A stretch of DNA of 9,651 bases from Pseudomonadota bacterium (lineage in GTDB: Bacteria; Pseudomonadota; Gammaproteobacteria; Steroidobacterales; Steroidobacteraceae). This document shows, in pieces, positions 1 through 8,730 of this stretch. The stretch spans positions 1-9,651 of the forward strand of contig QGUX01000125.1 of NCBI GenBank assembly GCA_003242275.1, given 5' to 3'. The position numbers and the translations under genes are program-made. The first letter of the stretch is position 1, and each line of letters begins with the position of its first letter. Below the pieces are notes generated by a model. The model saw only the letters and a list, made by a program, of their open reading frames with translations. It searched no databases and was not told where the DNA came from.

Positions 1-108
1 GCGCCCCCCCCCCGGGCGGCGGGGCCCCCCCCCCCGGGGCGCCGCCCGGCCCACCAGACCCTGGGGCGGGCGGCCCCGCCGGGGGGTTGACGCCCCGGCC
101 CCGGCGGC
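1..108. other. Near-pure G/C low-complexity stretch, probable sequence artefact
   Basis: The first 108 bases are almost entirely G and C, with C runs of about 10-12 bases near 4-13 and 25-35. Normal codon texture returns near 108-130, where the last WD40 blade reads cleanly. The change is abrupt and lies inside a gene, at the window edge. Poor base calling at a contig end is the simplest explanation; a natural G/C repeat is less likely. Confidence 0.6.
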
Positions 109-1007
109 CCCGCTTGGCGGGGCCGCCAAAGCGCCACCCGCCAGTCCCGTCCCGCCGACACCAGGTATGCCCCGCCCGGCTGGAAGGCCAGCGCCTCGAT
201 GCGGTCCTCGTGCGCATTGAGCTGCAGCGGCTCGCTGCCCTCCGGGCCCTTGCCGCCGAAGTCCCACACCACGATGCTGCTGGCGCCGCTGGAGGCGGTG
301 GCCAGCAGGCGGCTGTTGCCGCTCCACGTGGTGTGCCCGACCTTGCCCTCGTAGCCGCTCATGCGCGAGCGCTTGCGGTTGTTGATGTAGCGGAAGTTCA
401 CCGTGCCGTCGGCCAGGCCGCAGGCGGCGATACGGCCGTCCGGCGAGATCGCCAGCGTCAGCGGCGTGCCCTCCAGCACGAACTCCTCGATGGTGGGTGT
501 GTCGACGCGGTCGATGAACAGCGCGCCGTTGGCGGCGGCCAGCAGCTCGTCACGGCCGCGCCAGGCCAGGTGCAGCAGGTTGGCCGTGTGGCCGGCGAGT
601 TTCGTGGCCGGCGCACCGGCGGCGTCGAACACCAGCGCGTCGCGACCCGAGGCAAAGGCCAGGCGCTGGCCGTCGGCGCGCCAGGCCAGGCCCGCCGCCC
701 AGCGCGGCGAACGGTGCAACGTGCGCACCGTGGGCGGCCCTGCCTGCAGGTCCCACAGGTTCACCGCGCCGTCCTGGCCTGAGACCGCAAGCAGGGTTCC
801 CTTCGGCTGCCAGGCCATCTCGATCACGCCGGGCAGGTGCTCGCCGAACTGCATGGCCTCGCCGCTGGCGGCATCGATGCGGTACAGGCGGCCCTCGCCG
901 CCGCCCACGGCCAGCGTGCGCCCGTCCGGCGACCACGCCAGCGCCGCCGGGAAATCCTCGATGGTGGCGACCGGACCGGCCGCCAGCCTCGCGTTCTCGC
1001 CGCTCAT
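1..1007 (-). CDS. WD40 repeat beta-propeller protein (3' end beyond the left edge)
   Basis: Reading from the ATG at 1007, I translate an open frame to the window edge with no stop. Seven WD40-like units are visible, with cores near residues 23-45 (AWSPDGRTLAVGGGEGRLY), 64-87 (ending VNLWDL), 107-128, 147-168, 185-208, 227-250 (ending IVVWDF) and 273-295 (ending RVALWRP). That matches one seven-bladed propeller. No signal peptide or catalytic motif is seen, so it is probably a cytoplasmic protein-interaction scaffold. The start lies 4 bases after the CobW stop, with GAGG just upstream, so the two are probably co-transcribed and coupled. Beyond residue 300 (below about position 108) the translation is Gly/Pro/Arg runs from near-pure G/C DNA and is not credible protein; a masked frameshift or lost stop there is possible. 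The partner is unknown; the context suggests a link to the CobW GTPase. Confidence 0.85.
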   Translation of the reverse strand, partial: MSGENARLAAGPVATIEDFPAALAWSPDGRTLAVGGGEGRLYRIDAASGEAMQFGEHLPGVIEMAWQPKGTLLAVSGQDGAVNLWDLQAGPPTVRTLHRSPRWAAGLAWRADGQRLAFASGRDALVFDAAGAPATKLAGHTANLLHLAWRGRDELLAAANGALFIDRVDTPTIEEFVLEGTPLTLAISPDGRIAACGLADGTVNFRYINNRKRSRMSGYEGKVGHTTWSGNSRLLATASSGASSIVVWDFGGKGPEGSEPLQLNAHEDRIEALAFQPGGAYLVSAGRDWRVALWRPRQAGPPGPGRQPPGGAARPRVWWAGRRPGGGGPAARGGG

Positions 1008-1011
1008 CGCC

Positions 1012-2412
1012 TCACGAAGCCACGCAGCTGGCAAAACCGTTCATCAGTTCCTCACGATCGAGGTTGCGGCCGATGAACACCACCTGGCTGGAACGCGGTC
1101 CGCTGCCCCACGGCCGGTCCGGGCGGCCGTCGAACATCATGTGCACGCCGTGGAAGATGTAGCGGCGCTCGTCGCCCTTGATGTTCAGCACGCCCTTCAT
1201 GCGCAGGATGTCCTCGCCGTGCGCCTGCAGCAGCCAAGACAGCCCGTCATTGAACTTGGGCGGGGCCAGGGCGGCGGATTCCCCGGTGCCGGTTGGGCGG
1301 ATCTCGGGGGCGTGGGGGTGCGAGGCGAACTTCACCCCGGCGGCCACCGGCGCGGGCAGCACCAGGCCGAACTCGGCCGGCGCATGCTCGACGAACACGG
1401 CATGCGGGCCGGCCTTCTCCACGTCGATGCACCACTGGCCGCCCATGCACTGCATCTCCAGCGCAAACGGTGCCGTGCCCGGCGCCAGGTGCGCGCCGCT
1501 CTCCAGCACGCGCGGCTTCTCCGCGAACACGCGCACGGCCGGCTCGACCTGCGATTCCAGCGCCTCGCGCGTGGCGGCGGCCAGCGGCAGCACCGCGATC
1601 TTCAGCGCGCCATGGTCGTGGCCGTGGTGGTCGTGCCCGTGCTCATGGCCCTCCCCGTGGTCGTGGCCATGGTCATGCCCGCCCGCATGCGGGCCTGCCG
1701 CGCGCAGGATGTTGTGGCCGGCCTTCAGCTCCACCGCACCGGCCCACTCGAAGGGGTACTGCGGTTCGAGGAAGCGGCGGTCGAAGGCCAGCGCGCGGTC
1801 CAGGTCGAAGGCGCCGAGCCCCAGCACCACCTCGATGGGCACGGCGGCGTTCACGGCGCGGTGGATCTTCGCCGTGCCATTGATGCCGTGGATCTTCTGC
1901 TCGATGCGCGCCAGGTCCTGCTCGCCGACCAGGTCGGTCTTGTTCAGGATCACCACGTCGGCGAAACCCACCTGGATGGCCGGCTCCTTCAGGTCCTCGA
2001 GGTGCTGCTCGAAGTGGCGCGCATCCACCAGCGTCACGATGGCATCCACCACGAACTGCTCGCGCAGGTCGTCGTCGAGGAAGAAGGTCTGCGCCACCGG
2101 CCCCGGGTCGGCCATGCCGGTGGTCTCGACCAGCACGTGGTCGAAGCGGTCGCGGCGCTTGAGCAGCTGTCCCAGCACGCGGATCAGGTCGCCGCGCACC
2201 GTGCAGCAGATGCAGCCATTGCTGGTCTCGAAGATCTCCTCCTCGGCGCCGATCACCAGCTGGTGGTCCACGCTGACCTCGCCGAACTCGTTCTCGATCA
2301 CCGCGATGCGCTTGCCGTGCTGCCCGGAGAGGATGCGGTTGAGCAGCGTGGTCTTGCCCGCACCCAGAAAGCCCGTGAGCACGGTGACGGGAATGCGCTG
2401 CACCGGGCTCAT
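1012..2412 (-). CDS. COG0523/CobW-family GTPase, probable metal chaperone, with His-rich stretch
   Basis: This 466-residue P-loop GTPase has all the G3E/COG0523 marks. Walker A is GFLGAGKT (14-21), the metal-binding CxCC is C67-I-C-C70, ETTGMADP is at 96-103 and NKTD is at 157-160. A stretch at 242-267 carries 12 histidines in HDHGHDH-type repeats. A typical CobW C-terminal domain follows at about 393-466 ([19 protein letters not shown]). Family members deliver or insert Zn, Co or other metals using GTP; the metal here cannot be read from sequence. Residues 269-376 are an insert I do not recognise, making the protein longer than the roughly 320-400 residues usual for the family. The start is the ATG that overlaps the methyltransferase stop (ATGA), with GGGGA upstream; a longer frame exists but would run through the methyltransferase. 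No Zur-like operator is visible nearby. Confidence 0.93.
   Translation of the reverse strand: MSPVQRIPVTVLTGFLGAGKTTLLNRILSGQHGKRIAVIENEFGEVSVDHQLVIGAEEEIFETSNGCICCTVRGDLIRVLGQLLKRRDRFDHVLVETTGMADPGPVAQTFFLDDDLREQFVVDAIVTLVDARHFEQHLEDLKEPAIQVGFADVVILNKTDLVGEQDLARIEQKIHGINGTAKIHRAVNAAVPIEVVLGLGAFDLDRALAFDRRFLEPQYPFEWAGAVELKAGHNILRAAGPHAGGHDHGHDHGEGHEHGHDHHGHDHGALKIAVLPLAAATREALESQVEPAVRVFAEKPRVLESGAHLAPGTAPFALEMQCMGGQWCIDVEKAGPHAVFVEHAPAEFGLVLPAPVAAGVKFASHPHAPEIRPTGTGESAALAPPKFNDGLSWLLQAHGEDILRMKGVLNIKGDERRYIFHGVHMMFDGRPDRPWGSGPRSSQVVFIGRNLDREELMNGFASCVAS
1612..1689 (-). other. Histidine-rich metal-binding segment of the CobW protein
   Basis: Residues 242-267 contain 12 histidines alternating with Asp, Gly and Glu. 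Such stretches are common in COG0523 GTPases and metal transporters, where they buffer or transfer Zn, Ni or Co. It sits between the GTPase domain and the inserted domain. Confidence 0.85.
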
Positions 2413-3008
2413 GCGAAGGTCCCCGCGGCGGTATCCATTTCCCACACCGTCAGGTTGCAGTCGCGGTGCAGCCAGAAGCCCGCGCCCAGGTGGCGGAAGG
2501 ACTTCTTCAGTTCGCGGCGATACCAGGCGCCCGAACGCAGGCTGACCGCCGGATCGGTCCGCGACTGGTCGCAGTTCTCCTCCCAGTCCTCCCTGGTCAG
2601 CACGCCGAAGTACAGCAGCCCGCGGCACACGCGGGCCAGGTTCTGCAGTGCACGACGGGTCTGTTCCGCATCCAGGTACTGCAGCACGTCGTAGCAGATC
2701 ACGATGTCGTACTTCGCCCTGCGGTCGAAATCCTGGATGCCGCCGTGGATCCAGCCAAAGCGCCTGCAGAGGTACTCGCTGACCTCCAGGCCCGTATAGG
2801 TCGCGCGCGGCAGGGCACGCTTGAGCGGCGCCCTGAGCAGTCCCATGCCGCAGCCGGCGTCCAGGATGCTGCGCACCGGCAGGCCCAGGTGCCCGGCCAT
2901 CGCGGCAATCAACCTGCCGCGGGCATTCATTTCGGCGCGGTTGGTCACCGCGGTGCGCGGATTCTCGTAGAACCGCTGGTAGTACGCCCGGTCAAACTGC
3001 TTCGTCAT
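2409..3008 (-). CDS. Class I SAM-dependent methyltransferase
   Basis: This 199-residue protein has a Rossmann-type SAM-binding motif [10 protein letters not shown] (48-56). An acidic residue follows the next strand ([10 protein letters not shown]), and a motif-IV-like strand [14 protein letters not shown] comes later. The C-terminal part is rich in aromatic and charged residues and gives no clue to substrate, so the methyl acceptor is unknown. It appears soluble. I chose the ATG at 3008; the longer frame from 3119 would run into the divergent rimO gene and adds residues with no domain. AAGGA lies directly against this ATG, with no spacer, so ordinary ribosome binding is doubtful (see the leader ORF at 3005-3019). 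It is the first gene of a probable three-gene operon with the CobW GTPase and the WD40 protein. Confidence 0.88.
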   Translation of the reverse strand: MTKQFDRAYYQRFYENPRTAVTNRAEMNARGRLIAAMAGHLGLPVRSILDAGCGMGLLRAPLKRALPRATYTGLEVSEYLCRRFGWIHGGIQDFDRRAKYDIVICYDVLQYLDAEQTRRALQNLARVCRGLLYFGVLTREDWEENCDQSRTDPAVSLRSGAWYRRELKKSFRHLGAGFWLHRDCNLTVWEMDTAAGTFA

Positions 3009-3019
3009 TCCTTTACCAT
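3005..3019 (-). other. Possible four-codon leader ORF (MVKE) coupled to the methyltransferase
   Basis: An ATG at 3019 opens the frame ATG GTA AAG GAA TGA. Its stop overlaps the methyltransferase ATG in an ATGA arrangement. Terminating ribosomes could re-initiate there, which would compensate for the badly placed AAGGA. No good Shine-Dalgarno sequence is seen for the leader itself. It may be chance. Confidence 0.25.
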
Positions 3020-3027
3020 AGGCACTT

Positions 3028-4377
3028 ATGCCCGCCCCTTCCCCACGCGTCGGATTCGTCAGCCTCGGCTGTCCCAAGGCGCTCGTCGATTCGGAGCGCA
3101 TCCTGACGCAACTGCGCATCCGCGGCTACGAGATTTCACCCAGCTACGACGACTCCGACCTCGTGGTGGTGAACACCTGCGGCTTCATCGACTCGGCCAT
3201 CGACGAGTCGCTCGAAGCCATCGGCGAGGCCATCGACGCCAACGGCAAGGTGATCGTCACCGGCTGCCTCGGCGCCAATCCGCAGCGCATCCTCGACGCC
3301 CACCCCAAGGTGCTGGCCGTCACCGGCCCGCATGCCACCGAGGCGGTGCTCGAGGCGGTCGACCGCCACCTGCCGCGCCCGCACGATCCCTTCATCGACC
3401 TCGTGCCGCCGCAGGGCATCCGCCTCACGCCGCGCCATTATGCCTACCTGAAGATCTCCGAAGGCTGCAACAACCGCTGCACCTTCTGCATCATCCCCGC
3501 GCTGCGCGGCCGGCTGGTCTCGCGGCCGCTGGAGTCGGTGCTGGGCGAGGCGCAGCGGCTGGTGGCTGCCGGTGTCAGGGAACTGCTGGTCATCTCGCAG
3601 GACACCAGCGCCTATGGCGTGGACCTGCGCTACCAGCCCGCGACCTTCGCCGGCGCCGAGTACCAGACCCGCTTCCTCGACCTGGCGCGCGCGCTGGGCG
3701 GCTTCGGCGTATGGGTGCGGCTGCATTACGTCTATCCCTATCCGCACGTGGACGAGGTGCTGCCGCTGATGGCCGAGGGCAAGGTGCTGCCCTACCTCGA
3801 CATCCCCTTCCAGCACGGCAGCCCGTCGGTGCTCAGGCGCATGCGCCGGCCCGCGCATGCCGAGAACACGCTCGAGCGCATCCATGCCTGGCGCAAGGCC
3901 GTGCCGGACCTCACGCTGCGCTCGACCTTCATCGTCGGTTTCCCCGGGGAGACCGAAGCGGAATTCGAAGAACTGCTGCAGTGGCTGGATGAAGCCGGGC
4001 TCGACCGCGTCGGCTGCTTCAAGTACTCGCCGGTGGAAGGCGCCGCCGCCAATGACATCCCCGGCGCGGTCGCGCCCGAGGTGATGGAAGAGCGCTACGA
4101 GCGTTTCATGGAGAAGGCCGCCGCCATCTCCGGTCGCCGGCTTGCCGCCAAGGTGGGGCGGGAGATGACGGTGCTGGTGGACCATGTGGATGGCAGCAAG
4201 GCCGTGGGACGCGGGCCCGGCGACGCGCCCGAGATCGACGGTGTGGTCAACATCCGCAAGGCCAAAGGGCTGAAGCAGGGCGACTTCGCGCGGGTGCGCA
4301 TCACGGCCGCGGGCACCTACGACCTCGAGGCGGAGCTGGTGAAGGCCGGCGTGGCGCCGGCATTGCAGCCCACCTGA
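3028..4377 (+). CDS. rimO: Ribosomal protein uS12 methylthiotransferase RimO
   Basis: RimO is a radical-SAM enzyme that adds a methylthio group to a conserved aspartate of ribosomal protein uS12, using two [4Fe-4S] clusters. At 449 residues it has the usual length. The N-terminal UPF0004 domain has its three cluster cysteines: C15 ([12 protein letters not shown]), C51 (NTCGF) and C80 (VTGCLG). The radical-SAM CxxxCxxC is C147, C151 and C154 ([13 protein letters not shown]). Later family motifs include PYLDIPFQH and FIVGFPGET, and a TRAM domain closes the protein at about 375-440. The [12 protein letters not shown] signature and overall length favour RimO over its tRNA-modifying relative MiaB. 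The start at 3028 has no strong Shine-Dalgarno, only a weak AGG. Its 5' end lies 19 bases from the divergent methyltransferase start, so promoter elements must overlap coding sequence. Confidence 0.97.
   Translation: MPAPSPRVGFVSLGCPKALVDSERILTQLRIRGYEISPSYDDSDLVVVNTCGFIDSAIDESLEAIGEAIDANGKVIVTGCLGANPQRILDAHPKVLAVTGPHATEAVLEAVDRHLPRPHDPFIDLVPPQGIRLTPRHYAYLKISEGCNNRCTFCIIPALRGRLVSRPLESVLGEAQRLVAAGVRELLVISQDTSAYGVDLRYQPATFAGAEYQTRFLDLARALGGFGVWVRLHYVYPYPHVDEVLPLMAEGKVLPYLDIPFQHGSPSVLRRMRRPAHAENTLERIHAWRKAVPDLTLRSTFIVGFPGETEAEFEELLQWLDEAGLDRVGCFKYSPVEGAAANDIPGAVAPEVMEERYERFMEKAAAISGRRLAAKVGREMTVLVDHVDGSKAVGRGPGDAPEIDGVVNIRKAKGLKQGDFARVRITAAGTYDLEAELVKAGVAPALQPT
4345..4361 (+). other. GC-rich hairpin near the 3' end of rimO
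   Basis: GCCGGCG (4345-4351) pairs perfectly with CGCCGGC (4355-4361) across a 3-base loop, about 14 bases before the rimO stop. There is no T-run after it, so it is not a classic intrinsic terminator. It could slow polymerase or protect the 3' end where rimO meets the convergent acetyltransferase gene. Confidence 0.3.
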
Positions 4378-4384
4378 TCCGCAT

Positions 4385-5209
4385 TCAGCCGCTGCCGCGA
4401 CCGGCCAGCTTCTGCTGCAGGGCGCGGGCGGTTTCCTCGTCGAGTTCCAGGCCGAACACCTCCCGCAGGGCCCTTGCGACCTCGGCGGGATCCTCCAGCA
4501 CGCGTCGCGTCGTGCGGCCCGCGCGATCGTGGAAGCCCAGTTCCAGGTCACGCAGCACGTGCCGCCCCTCCGGCGTCGCCCGCGACAGCACCAGCGCCTG
4601 TGTGAAGTGCGAGGCCGGATCCATGCAGAGCTGGAAGTTCGCCGCCTCGAAGTCGATCGGCAACTGCGGCTGCAGGTCGAAGCGGTACATGGGTTGCCAC
4701 TCGCCGCGGATGGAAACCCACAGCAGGCGTTCGCCGTTACCGAGGCGCGCCAGGCGGTACAGGTCATGCCCCACCCGTTGGGGGTTCTCGTCCGCCATGT
4801 CGATCGCACCGCAGACGCTCTGCCCCCCGAATCCCACGTCCGCCAGCCACTCGCGCCCGTCGATGCGGACCAGCAGCGCGCGATGCGTGCGCGGCGTGAC
4901 CGCATCCACGCCCCGGCCCCACAGCACACGTCCCGCCAGGTCGGTCACGTCGAATCCCAGCGCGCGCAGCGCGTTGCCGAACAGCAGGTTCTGCTCGAAG
5001 CACCAGCCGCCGCGGCCACGCAGCACCAGCTTCTCGAATACCGCCTCGGGGTCGAGGCTCACGCGGCGGCCGAGGAAGGCATCGAGATTCTCGAAGGCGA
5101 TGGCACGGGCATGGGCAGTGGCCAGCGCCGAGAGCGACCCCGGCGTGTTGCCGGCCGGGCGATGGCCGACCCGTCCCAGGTACTTCGACAGCTGTGTGGA
5201 GTCGAGCAT
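4385..5209 (-). CDS. nat: Arylamine N-acetyltransferase (NAT)
   Basis: NATs transfer acetyl from acetyl-CoA to arylamines, hydrazines and related compounds through a cysteine-linked intermediate. The full catalytic triad is present: C70 in RGRGGWCFEQN, H109 in TPRTHRALL and D124 in LADVGFGG. These match Salmonella NAT Cys69, His107 and Asp122 closely in spacing. The N-terminal IAFENLD motif is also present. From the ATG at 5209 the protein is 274 residues, the normal size. Alternative starts are ATG 5221 and GTG 5236; I prefer 5209 because the distance to the conserved YL/YF helix fits the family, although its Shine-Dalgarno (GAGCGG) is weak. Its stop lies 7 bases from the convergent rimO stop. 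It is a stand-alone gene with no pathway neighbours, so the natural substrate is unknown. The 5' region carries a 14-bp palindrome and a TATACT box. Confidence 0.95.
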   Translation of the reverse strand: MLDSTQLSKYLGRVGHRPAGNTPGSLSALATAHARAIAFENLDAFLGRRVSLDPEAVFEKLVLRGRGGWCFEQNLLFGNALRALGFDVTDLAGRVLWGRGVDAVTPRTHRALLVRIDGREWLADVGFGGQSVCGAIDMADENPQRVGHDLYRLARLGNGERLLWVSIRGEWQPMYRFDLQPQLPIDFEAANFQLCMDPASHFTQALVLSRATPEGRHVLRDLELGFHDRAGRTTRRVLEDPAEVARALREVFGLELDEETARALQQKLAGRGSG

Positions 5210-5222
5210 GCAGCCGCTCATC

Positions 5223-5236
5223 GTGGATCGATCCAC
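5223..5236. promoter_or_regulatory. Perfect 14-bp palindrome, candidate operator
   Basis: GTGGATCGATCCAC is a perfect inverted repeat between the divergent acetyltransferase and membrane-anchored genes. It holds two abutting GATC sites. A minus-strand TATACT (5247 to 5242, five of six matches to TATAAT) would place the acetyltransferase transcription start near or inside the palindrome, a usual operator position. No good -35 partner was found, and no regulator gene is in the window. Confidence 0.4.
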
Positions 5237-5241
5237 AGGCC

Positions 5242-5247
5242 AGTATA
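5242..5247 (-). promoter_or_regulatory. Possible -10 box for the arylamine N-acetyltransferase gene
   Basis: On the minus strand this reads TATACT, one mismatch from the sigma-70 consensus. It lies about 33 bases before the preferred ATG at 5209. No -35 hexamer of quality lies 16-18 bases upstream. The overlapping plus-strand TATACG (5244-5249) could serve the divergent gene. Confidence 0.3.
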
Positions 5248-5277
5248 CGTCCGTACTTCCGTGCGATGATCCGCCCC

Positions 5278-6816
5278 ATGCGCAGGGAAGCGTTCATGCC
5301 CGCGGGAGTGGCGATGCTCCTCCTGCTGGTCGCTGTCTTCTTCATTGGCCCGCGGGATCGCGACGTGGGCATCGCAACGACTGCCGCCCCTGAACCCGCG
5401 CTTGCGCTGGACGGCGAGGCGGAAGCCGCCGGCAGCGGCGCCGCCCCTGCACCCGGGGTCGAGGCGGCCGGTGGCGGGCGAATGCGTACACTCATCGCCC
5501 GCTATTCCGCGCGGCTGTCGAGCGAAGCCCGCGAGGACGATTGCGTCCAGGCCGTTGAAGGAGTCACGAAGCTCCTGTCCGGCCCAGGCCCGGGCGAACT
5601 CAGCGACGAGCAAGTTCAAGTGGCCCTGAACCAGCTCCGACGCGCCGCCATCGATCCTTCCGGCGACGATGCCCTGCTCGCCTCCGTTCTCCTCGTGCCG
5701 AGGGCGGATACTTCCCCGCAGGACGCCGCCGATCAGCTGCGCGAACTCGGCCAGCGCGCGGTCGTGTCGCGCAACCCCCTGCTGGCATGGCACGCCCTGC
5801 GCGCCTGCGTGCGGGCGGGTGGCTCCTGTCCCATCACGCACCTGGAAGCGGAACTGCTGCAGACCCAGCCGCAGAACGCCGAAGCCTGGGCACTTGCCGC
5901 GGAACTCCGGTACGGACGCGGCGATGCCGGCGGCGCGCTGGCCGCGATGGAACACGCCGCGGCGGCGCAGACCGCCAATTGGTACTGGCCCGAATCCGTC
6001 GCCGTGATCAAAAGGGCGATGGCCGCGCAGACGGACATTCCCTATGCCGACCGCGTGGCCACCGCCTTCGGCGCCATGGCAGCGGCCGTCAGTCCGTGGG
6101 CCAACGCCCTGTGCCAAGCCGAGTCCCGGTCCAGCCGCTGCTGGGCCGAAGCCTGCCTCGCTCTCGCGAAACTGCGCGCGGAACACAACGAGACACATCT
6201 CGGCCGGACACTCGGATACGGACTTCAGGCATCGATGCAGAGGGTCCTCGGTGATGAACAGGGCGCCATGGAGGCTGAAACCCTCCGCCTGAAGGCCAAT
6301 GCCGCGCAGCTCACCGGCGGACCGGCGATGAGCGCCGCCCTGACGCAGCTCGGTCTGGTGCTGCTGGCTGCGGACCCTGTCCAGCTGGGGAATTTCCTGG
6401 ATGACATCCGCGCATCGGGAGAAATGGAAGCCCTTCGCCGCCTGCCGCAACAGGCCGCCTCCTCTGCGCCATCGCGGGCGGACGGCGCGGCGGAGAAACT
6501 CCGGGAGTGCCTTGCCCGTTCCGCCGGAACGGAGGTCATGGGCGGATGGGGTACCGAAGCGACCGCGTACCGCGTCCAGCCAGGGGACGAGCTGCACATC
6601 ACCTATCGCGGCGGAGAACCCGGAGAAGGGCTGGCCATCCGCGAGGTCGGGCCGGGAGGCGAAGTCCGGCTCGCCGAGGAGCCGATCACCCATGTCCCGG
6701 CAGCCGGCAGGACCCTTGCAGAGCTGGAGCGCGACATCAGCGCGCTGTTCGGCCCCGAAACTCCTTCCCGCCGGGTCACCGTGCTCGCGATTCCCGCATG
6801 GCGGGAATCGACCTGA
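5278..6816 (+). CDS. Membrane-anchored TPR-like protein with C-terminal Poly_export-like domain
   Basis: I do not recognise this 512-residue protein as a named gene. Residues 1-24 look like a signal anchor: MRRE, then a hydrophobic run ending VAVFFIG. A Pro/Ala/Gly-rich linker follows to about residue 68. The middle (about 75-400) is alpha-helical, with TPR-like repeats around 189-232 (QTQPQNAEAWALAAELRYG, GDAGGALAAMEHA). It has cysteines at 89, 177, 184, 279, 288, 293 and 411, which suggests periplasmic disulfides. The C-terminal 430-502 (YRVQPGDELHI, then GGEVRL, then GRTLAELERDISALF) resembles the Poly_export domain at the N-terminus of Wza-type polysaccharide exporters, but no SLBB domain follows. 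I chose the ATG at 5278 for its positive N-terminus; the ATG at 5296 has a better Shine-Dalgarno (AGGGA, 7 bases away). No capsule genes lie nearby. A periplasmic scaffold is my inference. Confidence 0.82.
   Translation: MRREAFMPAGVAMLLLLVAVFFIGPRDRDVGIATTAAPEPALALDGEAEAAGSGAAPAPGVEAAGGGRMRTLIARYSARLSSEAREDDCVQAVEGVTKLLSGPGPGELSDEQVQVALNQLRRAAIDPSGDDALLASVLLVPRADTSPQDAADQLRELGQRAVVSRNPLLAWHALRACVRAGGSCPITHLEAELLQTQPQNAEAWALAAELRYGRGDAGGALAAMEHAAAAQTANWYWPESVAVIKRAMAAQTDIPYADRVATAFGAMAAAVSPWANALCQAESRSSRCWAEACLALAKLRAEHNETHLGRTLGYGLQASMQRVLGDEQGAMEAETLRLKANAAQLTGGPAMSAALTQLGLVLLAADPVQLGNFLDDIRASGEMEALRRLPQQAASSAPSRADGAAEKLRECLARSAGTEVMGGWGTEATAYRVQPGDELHITYRGGEPGEGLAIREVGPGGEVRLAEEPITHVPAAGRTLAELERDISALFGPETPSRRVTVLAIPAWREST
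6565..6783 (+). other. Poly_export-like domain at the C-terminus of the anchored protein
   Basis: The pattern Y-R-V-x-P-G-D-E-L-x-I, then a short strand pair ending GGEVRL, then a V-P-A-A-G-R-T-L-A-E-L-E helix and a closing VTVLAIP strand follows the usual order of a Poly_export domain. The assignment rests on motif reading only. Confidence 0.6.
6788..6810 (+). terminator. Strong perfect hairpin at the 3' end of the anchored-protein gene
   Basis: CGATTCCCGC (6788-6797) pairs perfectly with GCGGGAATCG (6801-6810) around the loop ATG. It covers the last codons, ending 3 bases before the stop codon. No T-run follows on either strand, so factor-independent termination is uncertain. Its place between convergent genes supports a 3'-end role. 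Confidence 0.35.
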
Positions 6817-6848
6817 CGGGAACTGACCGACGTTGTCCGGCTACGGCC

Positions 6849-6881
6849 CTCGCGGGCGCGAGCCGGGAAGGCGAGCCCGGC
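6849..6881 (-). terminator. Paired GC hairpins between convergent genes, possible glmS terminator
   Basis: The 68-base convergent intergenic region holds CTCGCG/CGCGAG (6849-6854 and 6857-6862) and GCCGGG/CCCGGC (6862-6867 and 6876-6881). The second lies 3 bases beyond the glmS stop. The two share base 6862 and so compete. Neither is followed by a T-run. They are plausible weak or bidirectional 3'-end structures. Confidence 0.35.
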
Positions 6882-6884
6882 CCC

Positions 6885-8720
<1,836 letters not shown>

Positions 8721-8730
8721 GTCCCTTTCC

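Noticed and set aside
2413..2628. N-terminal extension of the CobW GTPase by 72 residues
   Set aside because: It would lie wholly inside the methyltransferase gene; the Walker A motif is correctly placed from the ATG at 2412.
403..2694. 763-residue plus-strand open frame antisense to the WD40, CobW and methyltransferase genes
   Set aside because: It mirrors three recognisable minus-strand genes, has no domain, and its composition (Ala/Arg/His/Val-rich) is what antisense high-GC codons give.
3009..3119. N-terminal extension of the methyltransferase by 37 residues
   Set aside because: It would overlap the rimO coding start, adds no conserved residues, and family-like sequence begins at [10 protein letters not shown].
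3136..4929. 597-residue minus-strand open frame antisense to rimO and running into the acetyltransferase gene
   Set aside because: rimO is certain on the other strand and the acetyltransferase is read in a different frame; no motif is present.
5218..6693. 491-residue minus-strand open frame antisense to the anchored-protein gene
   Set aside because: The plus-strand protein has a signal anchor, TPR-like helices and a Poly_export-like end, whereas this frame is Gly/Arg-rich without motifs.
8721..8730. glmS riboswitch/ribozyme or a GlmZ target site upstream of glmS
   Set aside because: Only 10 bases separate glmU and glmS and they form a Shine-Dalgarno; there is no room for a leader RNA structure.
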